Assembly (NCBI RefSeq): GCF_964204645.1
Contig: NC_134027.1
Coordinates: 21,440,485 to 21,504,484, forward strand
Direction of reading: 5' to 3'
Source of the DNA: Tubulanus polymorphus
Lineage: Eukaryota; Nemertea; Palaeonemertea; Tubulaniformes; Tubulanidae
Length of the DNA stretch: 64,000 bases
In this document: in pieces, positions 13,401 to 24,405 of the stretch
How positions within the stretch are numbered: position 1 is the stretch's first letter
Layout: every line of letters starts with the position of its first letter
The notes under the pieces: generated by a model
Seen by the model: the letters and a program-made list of their open reading frames with translations, nothing else
Database searches by the model: none
What the model was told of the DNA's origin: nothing
Position numbers and translations under genes: made by a program

Positions 13401-16400
13401 GGTAGTATCATTCAGTAGTCTGAGTAATTTACAGTTATCTCTCATCGTTATACTGATTGTAGAAGTGTATTTCATAGTTTCACATGGTTTAATGGTATAT
13501 CACTGATATTATAAACATGTAGTATTTCCATAATATAGCAGCTTAAGATAATCCTGTTTACGATATTTTCAAGCGTATCCCAATCTTGTACATTGTTTCA
13601 TTACGATATTAAAAAGCCGGTTTTGTGTCTATAGATTTCTAAATCCAGTGTAGCAACCTTCTAATTTTAACCACCTTCAAGTATCTCCCCAACAAATCGC
13701 CACAATGCCAATACTTTTTGAGTAATCCACCGTTTAAAAAACCCTCCTTACAGCATATATTTTACTATATGAAAATTCATGGTTTTCCCTAAGCATCCCG
13801 TCACCATGGCGACAGTTGGAAGTATCCCAAAATGTTGTTACTACCAGATAGCCATTGACCCGTGCTAACATGACATGTATAAATTTGTAAAATATTTTAT
13901 CATACTGGGCTGCACTAACAATTTATTTGGGCTTCTTACTGCGAAAATGAAGTTATTTTGAATAAAAAGTAAAATTTCGGCATGATAGCATTGTTGAAAC
14001 TGTTCATTGTTGCTTTTATCGGATAGGCCATACCCAATAATATATAGGTAGGTCTAAGAATTTTCAATTTATCTACAATACTTTTTGAGTAATCCACCGT
14101 TTGAAAAACCCTCCTTACAGCATATATTTTACCAGCACGTTACCTTAGCAACGCAATATCTCGGCCCGGCTCATGTTTCCAGGGTTACAAATCTGCCCAA
14201 ATAAGCTTGAGAATCTTATCTTTCTTCAATGGAAATTTGGGCTTTGAGGTATTCCAGGTAAGCGAAATTCCAATTTTTGAGTCTTGGAGCCTGGACTACA
14301 ATGGCGGCCATGACAATTGATACTCTTGATGTGTGGCTATAGAACCGGCAAATTTGCACGGGACACCGCTATAATTGGGGCTTGATCGAAACGAAACAAA
14401 ATTGACTATCAAAATGCATTCTGAAATGCTCCCAGAATGCGTATCATAAGTAAATTTTTCAAAATTTTCCGCGCAATAATCATTAATTGCCGGCAATTAA
14501 TAATTGCGACGAACCGGAGCTCGCTACGCGCTTCTGCCTTATAAGTACGGTTGGGGATGGCCGTACCAATATATAGTTTATACCTTCCGCTGGCCCTGCT
14601 ATGCATGTCAGAGTATTGCGACAATATGGCATGAGAGAAACTACGAAGAAACGAAGCATTACTCAAAATACTTGATTGAAAAAACCAGTCTTTTGAACAA
14701 TTCTTGAGGCGTTTTTTTAACTCTAGCATTTCTGATTTCAGATTTCAGCCAAACTTGTTCCGCTGCCGATGGATGCCGTAGGTTTCTTACTTCATAGAAA
14801 TCACTCTTTTGATAATTTGTAACCCTTTATCTGTTACCCTTTGCAATTATAACTGAGCTCGGTTGGTTTTCAGCTTGCAACAAGAATAAACTGATTTGCA
14901 ATGGAAACGGAACTCCGTCTGGACCTGCGTGCAACTGTGTTTGTGATAAAGGTTATAAGGGAGACAAATGTCAACGTAAGTTTTTATCATTTAATTGATT
15001 TCCTAATAGCTTTTACTTGGGGGTACGGATTTTTAGTCGTATCTATCGTAATTTCAAAAATAAAGATATTTTTGTCTTCTCTTACGATCTACTGATTTGC
15101 AAAAAAGTTTTCCTGTTATTTGAGTTCAATTACACTCAATTTCACTCCGTTTTATGCCTTTTAGAGAAATTTCGACGTTTTTCGTTGTTTTTGCGGGGGC
15201 GCAAAAACGAAAGTTCGTTTTGGCGGGGAGGCCAAAATGAAAGTTCGTTTTGGCGGGGCGCCAAAAGGAAAGTTCGTTTTGGCGGGGACGCCAAAACGGA
15301 ATTTTCTTTGTTTTGGCGCGCCAAAATGAACTTTCAGAGAAAATTGGACGTTTTTTTTTTGTTTTGGCGTTCTGGCGCCCTCATTTACATATCAGGAATT
15401 TTACACTATGGCCCTTATCAGCCACCATACCGTGCCGAGCTTTTTTGAGGGACAATTCTATTCCAAGAAAAGTGCACTTTTCCACCGTTTCACCGCACTT
15501 TCTTATGAAAAAGGGCAGATCTTAAATATGAAGTGCCCGGGTACCTGAATGAATCTTTTGAGAATGGATTACCGATACTTAACATCTTCAAAAAAAGCAT
15601 GAAAAATTGTCTCCAAATTTCGAAAAATCTTGACCCAAATTTTTTTTACACTGATTTTTTGAAGGGCGCCATGAAATTTCTAGGGGGTTCGTTCGCTACC
15701 CCCGAGCGATCCCCTCTCCTCGGCACAGGCCTGCGTTTTGATTTATTTCCACGATCCTTCCAGATTTTCATGTAGAAAAAATATACATTTTCTATTTTCT
15801 CATTTCTCTTCAATTTTAAAACGCCTGTATAGAAAAAGATATTTGTTTTTTTTTTAAATTTTGCCCTTCACCCCCTTCTATGTTTACGAAAATTGTATCT
15901 CATAATTGAAATCGTTCTTGTTGTGGACTATCCAGAGATATGTCTTGTTTTCTTGTGAATTTTAGATATATGCTTTGACAATGATCCGGGGTATTGTGAG
16001 GTAGTGGGATTCATGTGCGAGGAAAACGAGGTTGCATTGGTTGACTGTCCGAACACATGCAAAGATATGTACGTATCAATGAAATATGATTCAGATTAAT
16101 CTCACACCTGAAAAATATGCACAACGCGCTTACTGAACGACTGGTCAACCCATATCAATTGCAAATTGTAGCTAATAGCGCTCTTTGAGTGTGGCGAGGG
16201 ATCACCAGTGGGCGTTAAATATTGAATTGATCAGATGGTCAAGATTTCCCTGGACCTTTAGTTCGTCTTATCAACGACCGAAATTTCCCTTTTAGCTAGA
16301 ACCCACCCTTTAAGAACTTATGCTTTTATCGGCCTCCCTTCAAAGCTATTACTGGTAGAAAATGATGAATTATTCGATCAATTTTATTGCAGATATCCAA

Positions 16401-16420
16401 AGCATCCATGCAAGGATTGA
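7401..16420 (+). CDS. Secreted CAP protein with EGF-like and ShK-like modules
   Basis: Ten exons were inferred: 7401-7462, 10659-10761, 10871-10947, 11161-11344, 12364-12485, 12742-12866, 14742-14777, 14874-14975, 15966-16068 and 16393-16420. They total 942 nt (313 residues); every junction is GT-AG and the phases match. Exon 1 is a signal peptide. Exons 2-6 encode a CAP (SCP/TAPS, CRISP-like) domain with the helix 'TWDDDLADLAEGFSRAC', the 'GHYRQ' signature, a 'KVGCAL' strand and the 'VVVCNFDW' signature. Exon 7 adds a short Cys segment, exon 8 an EGF-like unit ending CVCDKGYKGDKC, and exons 9-10 an ShK-like C-terminus (DCPNTCKD, then PCKD and stop). CAP proteins are extracellular and occur in venoms, mucus and immunity. 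There is no evidence here for one role; it is neither shown nor excluded to be a toxin component. The weak point is exon 1, which is 3.2 kb upstream and could be replaced by another phase-2 first exon. Confidence 0.8.
8550..8672. mobile_element. MITE in CAP intron 1
   Basis: Inverted ends: left 'gttgctcaagacttggtta' and right 'taaccaacttttgggcaac', about 120 bp apart. The same terminal motif recurs at 56636-56790, so this is a dispersed non-autonomous family. Confidence 0.5.
9445..9752. mobile_element. Inverted-repeat element in CAP intron 1
   Basis: The arm at 9479-9520 (cagacccttcattgttc...cgcccaggatttct) is matched by its complement near 9645-9695 (agaaatcttgggcgg...gaacaatgaagggtctg). 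The arms exceed 40 bp and enclose about 120 bp of unrelated sequence. Outer limits are approximate. Confidence 0.6.
9878..9978. mobile_element. Short foldback MITE (about 100 bp)
   Basis: The left arm starts gggccagttttatagact and the right arm ends agtctataaaaccgggccc; both then read into a ttaactttaaccc / gggttaaagtt pair. It is almost a pure hairpin. A similar motif at about 11070-11096 is probably another fragment of the family. Confidence 0.65.
10273..10399. repeat. Inverted repeat in CAP intron 1
   Basis: TACTAGAAATATTTCGG near the left end is matched by CCGAAATATTTCTAGCA at the right, about 90 bp apart, which is consistent with a small MITE. No target duplication was identified. Confidence 0.45.
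11351..12190. mobile_element. Composite element with GGCGCGCC-rich core, CAP intron 4
   Basis: The terminal inverted repeats are about 55 bp: the left starts 'ggtggctgattcgggcca' and the right ends with its complement 'ggcccaaatcagccacc'. The element starts only about 6 bp after the donor of exon 4. At about 11527 a second, nested end begins 'atggtggctgataagggcc'. The core (about 11575-12090) is a degenerate tandem array of palindromic units centred on ttttggcgcgccaaaa or ttttggcgcccccgccaaaa, spaced by aaagttcg. Long open frames across it are a by-product of the repeat. Confidence 0.75.
13709..14134. repeat. 58-bp direct repeats, CAP intron 6
   Basis: The block 'aatactttttgagtaatcc...ttacagcatatatttta' occurs at 13709-13766 and again at 14077-14134 with about one change. 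The arrangement suggests a local duplication or two ends of a dispersed element. The rest of the intron shows no exon. Confidence 0.6.
15166..15430. mobile_element. Second GGCGCC-rich element, CAP intron 8, opposite orientation
   Basis: It ends 'ggcccttatcagccaccat', the complement of the nested end at 11527, and contains the same ttttggcgcgccaaaa units with 'aaagttcg' spacers. It is therefore the family of intron 4 inserted in reverse and lacking one end. Confidence 0.7.
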
Positions 16421-16952
16421 AATTCTAATATGCGCAATAATATTGCATCATAAAATATAACACTTTCATTGTCAAATGTGAATTGTAAAAAAAGTAAATC
16501 AATGAAAAATGAATGTTGTGAATGAGCAAATTAAAACATTTAAAAAAAGAGTAAAAACTGAACTGTTCTTTTTTTATTTCCGTTTTTTTACTCTGAAACC
16601 CGGTAATGGGTTTAATTTGTCTCTGGCGAGAATTCGAGTCGAAAGTTGGGCATTACTGACTTTCGTTGTCCTCTCTTTACTTTCACTTGGCTAGAATATA
16701 TTTTTCTACCCGCAACTGGGGCTCCGAAACCTCATTGACACTCGTCGAATCGAATGTACCCATTTCAGCAATTCACCCTGAACAGGATTCACGAGAAACG
16801 AATACAATAAAGAAATAGATCGTGAATCCGTGATAGAATTGTATGGAATATGGATACAATAGCTGTACGCGAGTCGGACGTTTTTGATGGCTGCCTTGGA
16901 TCGTTAGACCATAAAAGATAAACTCAAAATGTTTTGTTCAGTGGTGTCATTA
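16421..16952. other. CAP gene 3' flank
   Basis: Only AT-rich sequence; AATAAA-type hexamers occur near 16805. No other gene was seen. Confidence 0.4.
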
Positions 16953-17108
16953 CAGTTGAACGTCGTTAATACGTTTCTGTTCATGACGGAAACCGTTTCC
17001 CGCGGTCCCAGCTAACATCAATCAAGATTTGGATCGATAATGCAAAACCCGTAGTATACAACAATTTCACTTTCGCCCACAAGATACGCATAAACGAGGT
17101 TCGACTGT
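16953..17108. mobile_element. pogo/Tigger-like MITE, TA-flanked
   Basis: The element starts CAGTTGAACGTCGTTAATACG and its right end is the complement of CAGTCGAACCTCGTTTATGCG. It is flanked by TA on both sides (16951-52 and 17109-10). The termini match the cagtggaacctcgtt family at 21170, 22473 and 24406. Confidence 0.65.
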
Positions 17109-17149
17109 AGTCCTTTTACCATTGAGCGCCACGTAGGGCACTTTGAGCG

Positions 17150-17312
17150 GGTTCGATGTTTCGTTTTTCCCAACTTTTGAGGAGAGACCAGAGAAGAACC
17201 TTCGACCAAGAAACTCGCTCGCCACCAGGGTTTGAACCCATAAACCCTGGATTTGACGAGACCAGTGACCGGCGGCTTAAAAACCACTCGGCAACTGTAT
17301 AGTTACTCGCCC
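17150..17312 (-). repeat. tRNA-derived SINE, probably tRNA-Leu/Ser type
   Basis: On the minus strand the head reads 'gttgccgagtggttttta' (A-box-like, class II tRNA style) and, about 50 nt on, 'gggttcaaaccc' (B box). A non-tRNA body follows. The long variable region and degenerate stems argue against a functional tRNA. The 3' limit is approximate. Confidence 0.5.
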
Positions 17313-17736
17313 CTGTAGTTGCTCCGCAATGCTTTCAGTGTCGAAAACAATTCAAACTTAAGTTGGACCAAACTTCACCACGTGCAAGCGATTTTTATTG
17401 CCGGCTCCCATCAGATTTCAAAACTTTCCGTGATACATTGTAATGGGATGGGTCATCAAATTGTAACTGATATGGGAAAGTATCCCATGGACCAGAACGA
17501 GAATTTTTGTTGACGTCTACCCGATTAATTGAAATCGCAATCATTTCAATGAGTGATATATTTTATCATAAATATCTGAAACCACTGGGACGCATTAATT
17601 CCAATTCAATTTGTCAGTGCGAATTTTCCAAATGCATTTCAGCGTACCGTAACGCTGAGTCGACGAGTTTTATGATGTTAATTTCATCAGTTCGAGAGAT
17701 CCTCCCAAATTTCAAACCATTACGACAGGCGCCACG

Positions 17737-19794
17737 ATGAGGATGGTTTTAGTGAGTTTAGCGTTGTTACTGGTGCTGGCTAGTAGTAGACTGCTGGTCG
17801 GTAGTAAAACGTTTGAGAAAGTACACAAAACGTGCGCAAGTAGATCATCTTGTCGAAACAATTCGTTGATACAGGTGACGAAGAGCTGCTCTTGCAACGA
17901 CGAGTGTATTTTCGAGGGTACTTGTTGTTACGACCATGACCATACAAAGCTGATCGATTACGTCGGTTACGCCAAGTGCGATCGACCAAAACATTACAAA
18001 GCGACTACGCATCTAGTTATGGTTTCTAGGTGCCCGGATAGCGAAGCGGACCAGACGATACGCCAGTTGTGCGGCGGTAAACACGATGATAATGATACAT
18101 TCCTCGACTGGCCGGTCATAGGTACGAATAATCGTATGATCTATCGAAACTATTATTGTTCGTTGTGCTGGAGGGAATTCGATACGAAATTCTGGACCGT
18201 GGAAACGCTTTGTAAAACTACGGCGCACGCGGAGTGTCGTAAACATTGGAACCTACGCGGTATGGGCGCGCGGCCGCTGTGGTGCGAATACGAAATGAGT
18301 AAGATTAAAAATAAGTGCGCCGAATCCTGGGACGATCCGTATACGGCGGAACAATGCAGGAATCACACCGCTATCGTGGAACGACGGATCAGTTTTTTCA
18401 AATCCCGTTTCTATCAAAACAGCTATTGCGTTATATGTAATCGCCACCAAAACAAAAACGATGCAAAATTTGTATGTCGATATGGTGGCTCGACACAATT
18501 TCGCATTTCACATCACCAGCCGATTGGTGGAAACACGGGTATAGCTATACTCTTCAAAGTGAAACGAGATGACTCCAGTAAGAAAGCGAAATGCACAGAC
18601 GCGGCAATTTATGACCCGTTCACGGAAAAGTGTCGGTTTTTATCGTGTCCCGTAGGGTACAATCTGCGAAATAGAAGATGCAGACCTACCCCTGCCGTTG
18701 GCGTCACAGGTGTACGAATGAAACAGCCTTCTCCGTCTATTATGTCTAACAACGGCACTTTTTGCACTACTGTCACGCTACAGGCCGGTGAATTCATTCT
18801 CACCGCCAATGACACGGTAAAATTGATCAAAATTGGCGCCGTACTCGGGTCGAATTCGTTCGAAATTGTCAACGGAACTTTGAAAATTTGCGAAAGTAAA
18901 ATCAGTCGAATTTACGAGAGTTTCATGACATTCTATAAAAACGACCCGATCGCGTCGATGGTTTCGAAAATTTTGTTGGCGATTTCTTCGATAGCGTTAT
19001 TCGCGCATTTCGTAATCTACGCGAAATTCGAAGAATTGAGGACGATTCCCGGTAAAACTTTGATGTGCCTCGACGTCGCGCTGTTTCTGGCGCAAGTTCT
19101 ATATCTAATCGGAATAAAACGGTCTCGTGATGACACAGCTTGCAAATTTTTCGCCATATCGATACATTACTTCTATTTGGCTTCTTTTTTCTGGATGAAC
19201 TGTCTATCGGTCAACGTAGCGCGTGTTTTTGGTAGTAGCACTCGGCCGAATCAAGGTCCCCGAGCTTTCGTCAAATTTAATCTGTACGGCTGGTTAGTCC
19301 CGGGTGCCATAGTTACTTGCGGTGGAGTAATGGATGCGTTACATCGGTACGTCAGTCCATACAACCCCTCATACGGAACGGGATCAGCCTGTTGGATGGC
19401 AAACCAAACTGGGCAGATAATATTTTTTGTTGGTCCGTCAGGAATTTTGTTCCTCGTAAATTTGTGTTGTTACGCATTCGCCGTGTTCAAAATCTGTAGA
19501 ACGCGCGCCGAGGTGAGAGTTGCGCAAAAACGTGCCACTAAATACGAACTGTTCGTTTACGCTAAACTATCATGCGCCATGGGACTGACTTGGATCATCG
19601 CTTATATCGCTAATGCCGTAAATACGATCGTTTCATGGTATATATTCAGTATAGTGAACAGTTCACAAGGTGTGTTGATATTCGTGGCGTTTATTTGTAA
19701 GAAAGATGTGATTACGATGATCAAGCGTTGCGCATTTCCATCTCCACGTTCCAAGGAATGTGTTGACGACCTGACGACAACGACATCTATGTGA
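17737..19794 (+). CDS. Somatomedin-B-like, secretin/Methuselah-type 7TM receptor
   Basis: Single-exon gene, 685 residues. Residues 1-22 form a signal peptide. Residues 33-70 carry a somatomedin-B-like Cys cluster (CSCNDECIFEGTCCYD). A large Cys-rich ectodomain with several N-glycosylation sites follows. Seven membrane helices lie at about 406-429, 440-458, 466-494, 513-531, 557-584, 604-626 and 632-654; TM3 has the family-typical 'HYFYLASFFWMN'. The tail is short. There is no visible GPS autoproteolysis motif, which fits Methuselah-like receptors better than classical adhesion GPCRs. It should act at the plasma membrane through G proteins; the ligand is unknown. The start at 17737 precedes a second Met two codons later; either gives the same signal peptide. 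Lack of introns may reflect retroposition. Confidence 0.9.
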   Translation: MRMVLVSLALLLVLASSRLLVGSKTFEKVHKTCASRSSCRNNSLIQVTKSCSCNDECIFEGTCCYDHDHTKLIDYVGYAKCDRPKHYKATTHLVMVSRCPDSEADQTIRQLCGGKHDDNDTFLDWPVIGTNNRMIYRNYYCSLCWREFDTKFWTVETLCKTTAHAECRKHWNLRGMGARPLWCEYEMSKIKNKCAESWDDPYTAEQCRNHTAIVERRISFFKSRFYQNSYCVICNRHQNKNDAKFVCRYGGSTQFRISHHQPIGGNTGIAILFKVKRDDSSKKAKCTDAAIYDPFTEKCRFLSCPVGYNLRNRRCRPTPAVGVTGVRMKQPSPSIMSNNGTFCTTVTLQAGEFILTANDTVKLIKIGAVLGSNSFEIVNGTLKICESKISRIYESFMTFYKNDPIASMVSKILLAISSIALFAHFVIYAKFEELRTIPGKTLMCLDVALFLAQVLYLIGIKRSRDDTACKFFAISIHYFYLASFFWMNCLSVNVARVFGSSTRPNQGPRAFVKFNLYGWLVPGAIVTCGGVMDALHRYVSPYNPSYGTGSACWMANQTGQIIFFVGPSGILFLVNLCCYAFAVFKICRTRAEVRVAQKRATKYELFVYAKLSCAMGLTWIIAYIANAVNTIVSWYIFSIVNSSQGVLIFVAFICKKDVITMIKRCAFPSPRSKECVDDLTTTTSM

Positions 19795-19811
19795 AATTAC
19801 TATACAGCAGA

Positions 19812-19956
<145 letters not shown>

Positions 19957-19978
19957 GTCGCCGCCGCTGCTGCTGTTG

Positions 19979-21169
19979 GAGGTGCAATAGGCCTTTATAA
20001 ACTCATGCCACTCGATGTACTTTATACTTGATCTTAAGATAGCGATTATGTAACTAGTTGAAAAATTTTGATTTGATTTGAAATTTTGTATCCCTTACGA
20101 AACAACTCAATATTCGATTTCAATAATCTACAAGCTCTCGATTTCATGTTTAAATCTATGACTGATCCCAGGCAATAGTTTATTTACAATGAACAAAGTT
20201 AAACACAGTCACCATACACACGTCGATGCAAGAAATTAGATGTTACTTTCACAAATAATAATTATAGACAATTTACAGAAATATACGAAGGCCCAAAATT
20301 CTGGAACTCAGTTCAAAAAAAATTGTCATTCTCTCGCGTCTTTTGGAAATACTGTATAAAAATGTCTTAATATGTTTAGATTCAATTATGTATTTCTGAT
20401 TGATTCAATCTAATGTACCAAATATCATGGATATTTTCAATGTTAAAATGTGTTTGTCATGTATATAGTGCCTAACTTGTAGAAATGAATGGGGCATAAA
20501 TCTGTGCGTGAATGTGAGAGTGTGGCAGACTGGGCCCTTCAGGTAATACAAGTTTATCTAAACTTCACCAGTCGTCCAGCGTCTTATATTAGAATATTTT
20601 GTATTTATTCCTGCTACTTCATACTGTAATTCAAATCGTGAACAAAACATTATAATCCGCACGCACATGCCGGGAGCTAAAAAGGATGTTGGATTTTGAA
20701 ATCCTAAGCACTGATTTCTAATATACACGTTTACATTCATTACCATCAATCTTCTTTTTTCTCTAGGGGGCCTGAACGTCCTAGTGATTGTACAGCCTTT
20801 AAGGCTCTGTTCAGGTCATCAATCTACTTATTTGTTATATGTTTTATTTTTAATTATAATTGATGATGAAATAAATTACATTACATTACTTAGCATTTTT
20901 TCAATTTCTGATTTATTCCACAATTCCGCTTAGCGTATAGTTGCTATCGTTTCTATTATCGAACCTTTCGATCTTTGCAACTTAAGTGAAAGATCGAGTC
21001 GGTCAAATCATGGGCCAAAAAGCCTTCTTCAACGGCTGCGAAAACGATACGATTTGATTTCGATTGATTGATTTTACTCGATTTGATTTGTATCCCTTAC
21101 AAGCCCACCACACTCGGAACGCATGAGGGGGTGTGATTTTGATTTTGGAAATCGGAGAACATAGGTACA
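19979..21169. other. Receptor 3' flank with retroposon-like tail
   Basis: The motif 'tttgtatcccttac' occurs at about 20085 and 21090. The part ending near 20887 has 'gatgatgaaataaattacattacattac'-style short repeats (a tttaattataattgatg run, then attac units), which resembles the 3' end of a CR1-like LINE. No gene was seen. Confidence 0.4.
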
Positions 21170-21422
21170 CAATGGAACCTCGTTACAACGAGCTAGGATA
21201 GAACGATTCATCGGATAAGATAGAATTTAACTTAATTCATTAGAAACTGAGGTTTTTAGTGTTATCGCTTCTTGGTTATTCGGATACTTGAACTCTCTTC
21301 CTAAGATCTATGATGATAGAATTTCGTCCCAAGTAAGAAAACTTGATTAATTCCAGACTGGAGGTATAACAGCGAACTGTTTTCTGGTCCCGTGAAGTTC
21401 GCTGTATATCGAGGTTCCACTG
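21170..21422. mobile_element. pogo/Tigger-like MITE
   Basis: It starts caatggaacctcgttaca, ends ggttccactg followed by TA, and shares the inner block 'tctggtcccgtgaagttcg' with the copy at 22473. It is non-coding. Confidence 0.65.
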
Positions 21423-22079
21423 TAGATGGACGGTTGAATTTACGGGATTTATTGTTTAAATCGCGTAGTTGGAAAGTTCGGTTTCGTTTCATGTACATTC
21501 TTCTATCCACGATATGACGATTGTATATGCATTTTATTTTTGTTGGAATACATCGGATTTTGTCCATTCCAAAGAGTTTAGGATCGTTTCGTTGATTTCA
21601 TGTCTCGGTCGTTTTCCACGTGTAAATAGATAGGGTTTATTTGTATAGTCTTTTCTACCGGGTAGATATTGATGTACCTTTTACTGATATGATTTCTTGA
21701 CAATGTGGGATTTCTCTAATAAAGCCAAATCCGCGGGACGCAAGATTTTGTGAAAATGACGACAAAACAAGATGAATTACGATATTTGAATGACTATTTA
21801 TACTTAATGTAAAATATTCAACAACAAAACGTTTGGCAGTTTTACGAGACAAGTTCAACTGATAAATAATTATATATAACTTATTTCTAGCAAATAAATT
21901 CAGCAAATAAAATCATGTAACTAGGTAATTAAGTCAGCACGCGAAAGCGCGGCGTTGATTAGATTTTGAACTGCTAAATCACAAAACGTCGACCCTATAT
22001 CTTACTTTTAGCGCAGCTATCCGTCCTCTACTGACTTCAACTATAAGCTTAGGTCGGCTTCGATTGAACTATTCCGGTT

Positions 22080-22166
22080 TAGGGGTCATTCATTTATAAC
22101 GTACGCATTAGGGGAGGGGGAAAAATTCAAATTTTATGCGTGCGTAATAAATGAATGATCCCTTAA
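22080..22166. mobile_element. 87-bp foldback MITE
   Basis: The left arm 'aggggtcattcatttataac' pairs with the right arm 'taataaatgaatgatccctt'. The stem is about 28 bp with few mismatches and a short loop. Confidence 0.7.
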
Positions 22167-22472
22167 TAAGAATCACATAAATTTCTACCGGCCTTCTGTC
22201 GGGTTACAGATTGAGACATCCTGGAATAGGTAGGCCGTACTCGTTGAGGCCTAAACGAACGGGCTCAGATTCAGATTTAACTACATGTAGGGCCTATATG
22301 ATTATAATAATTCATACTCTCATAATTTATATAATCACGGCGCTTTACACGAAGTATAAAACCATAAGAATCATCGAGATTTCAGAGCAGGGCCACATGA
22401 AGTATTCGAATTTTTTTTGCGGTGGGGGTGCAGAGAATCCGGAATAGGCCATTTCTATTGAATATAACAATG

Positions 22473-22642
22473 CAAAGGAACCTCGTTATAACGAACTCGA
22501 ATACAACGATCGGATATAACAAATAAAGAATTTTGTCCCAAGTAAGAACATTTCATCAATTTCATACTGGATATAACGAACTATCGGTTATAACGAACAT
22601 ATTTTCTGGTCCCGTGAAGTTCGTTGTAAAGAGGATCCACTG
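22473..22642. mobile_element. pogo/Tigger-like MITE
   Basis: It starts caaaggaacctcgttata, ends ggatccactg before TA, and contains the same 'tctggtcccgtgaagttcg' block as 21170-21422. Internal 'tataacgaac' motifs repeat the terminal pattern. Confidence 0.65.
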
Positions 22643-23286
22643 TAGTACATCTGCAAAAAAGGGCACTTTTCCAGAAATTATGTGGACACAACTAGGAGCC
22701 CCGCCAGGTACGGCCCGACCCTACAAGAGTATAGTCCAAAAACGGTAGAGATCAATCGAAATCTGCCTGATACAATACACACGTATGTAGTTCCACCGTC
22801 TGGGCCAAGTTTGTCACTAGAGGGCGGTAGTTACAAATGAATTGTATGAGTCAACAAATATGAACTTACAAATACATGTACATCGTTTAACCGCAATGAT
22901 TAATACATATTTAATATTTATATATATATATATACACATACATATATTGGTATTTATTTCTGTTATCGTGATTAGCACCAAAAATTAATTCTATGGCATC
23001 GAATGTATGAAATTCTTTCTGGAGTTCTGCATCAGGCCATGCGAAACGAATACCTTGTTTAACGTAAAATCAACACCTTTTAGAATAATTAAGTGCAGTA
23101 ATTAATTTTGTGCAGCAAGGTCATTTACACTCTTGATTTAGACGATTCGATTTGATTTCACTTCCGCCAAAATGTTAAATCGACTTAGTCGAAGGTTTAC
23201 TTGATTCATGTCAACCATCCACAAGATGAGCCAATTAGGGTAAAAACCATGACAAACAAATGGGCGAGTTAGCCTACTAAATTGTC

Positions 23287-23390
23287 CTGGATCCAGTTCC
23301 ACAGTTATGAGTTGAATTTGACTTCAGAGTTAAAACATTCAAAATGAAGTGATTATAACTCGGGACTTCTAGCTCACAACTGTGGAAAAA
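23287..23390. mobile_element. MITE with ctggatccagttccacag end
   Basis: Left end ctggatccagttccacag; right end cacaactgtgg (decayed). It has the same family structure as 25436-25550, with an internal 'agagttaa' and its complement. A further relic lies near 62822-62925. Confidence 0.55.
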
Positions 23391-23491
23391 ATCGCCTCTG
23401 GTTAAACCGGCTAAGACACATACATAAGTGGGTATAGGGCGAAGATTATGTTAGCGTTTGAATTCACGCATTACCTCGGTATGCGGTTTAA

Positions 23492-23675
23492 CCCTTTCAT
23501 TGATGTAAAAAAGTAATTATCTCTCTTGAAAAATGGCAGCACCTGTCAAACATACTGAAATACTAGTAACTAACGATACAGTATTCCCGTTATTCAACAC
23601 ACTAGGGCGGAATTTTTTCAAATTTTCAAATTATCTCCAGCACTATAGGATATCAATTAGTCAGCACTGAAAGGG
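23492..23675. mobile_element. piggyBac-type MITE with TTAA duplication
   Basis: It starts CCCTTTCA, ends TGAAAGGG, and is flanked exactly by TTAA at 23488-23491 and 23676-23679, the hallmark of piggyBac transposition. It is 184 bp and non-coding. Confidence 0.8.
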
Positions 23676-23696
23676 TTAAACCATTCTTCCCTCGAA

Positions 23697-23875
23697 CCAG
23701 GGGAGGATGCAGGAAAACCCTGTTAGCCTAGCCGTGGTAAGGCTAACCAGCTGAAAGTAAAAGGCCGTACGAAGACAATGGTTAGCGAACAGTGATTTCT
23801 TGCGCCCACTTATGCCCAACCACAGTTAACTAACCACGGTTAGCACTAACAGGGTGTTCCTGCGCCGGTCCCTGG
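23697..23875. mobile_element. MITE with ccaggg ends
   Basis: The left end ccaggggaggatgcagg and following accctgttagc pair with the right end gctaacagggt, then cctgcgccggtccctgg. The arms are about 30 bp. Confidence 0.65.
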
Positions 23876-24243
23876 TAATTCATACCCCTGCCGAAGGTGC
23901 AGGCACGGAGCCAGAGGAGGTGCTCATATGTTACCGTGGCGAATTTACTTCAATTTCGTCAAAAACTATGATATTGAATGAAAAAGGAAACGTCACTCAG
24001 GAAATTATTGCAGCTGCTGCACTTCCAACTCCACAGTCTCAAGATGAATCAAAATCGCGAATCTCTTGAGAATAATGCGATGCAAAACCTTTTTTCAACA
24101 GAAATATCTATCTAGGTTGGACGTTAAATTTTTTGCAAATTGAAAAAATTCCTAGTGTTGAGAATATTGGGTTGAAGTGCTATGAAAACTTCAGAAGTCT
24201 ATCGCGCCTCTTGTAAACAAGGTATTAATTCCATACGGCCTTT

Positions 24244-24391
24244 CAGTAGACTCGGCCTTACTCGGTAAACCACTGAAGATGGTGAAATTAATTTGGATAT
24301 TAATCCAAATTAATCATTCTCAAATTGGTAACCGGCAAATTTGGTGAAAAATGTCCAGTCACGATGAAACCGAATAAGGCCGAGTTAACTG
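24244..24391. mobile_element. MITE with cagtagactcggcctta ends
   Basis: Left CAGTAGACTCGGCCTTACTCG is matched by the right end CGAATAAGGCCGAGTTAACTG. It abuts the next element by 14 bp. Confidence 0.6.
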
Positions 24392-24405
24392 TTCGTACAT
24401 GTATA

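Noticed and set aside
15017-15525. Open frames in CAP intron 8
   Set aside because: Same repeat family in reverse; coding look comes from the repeat unit.
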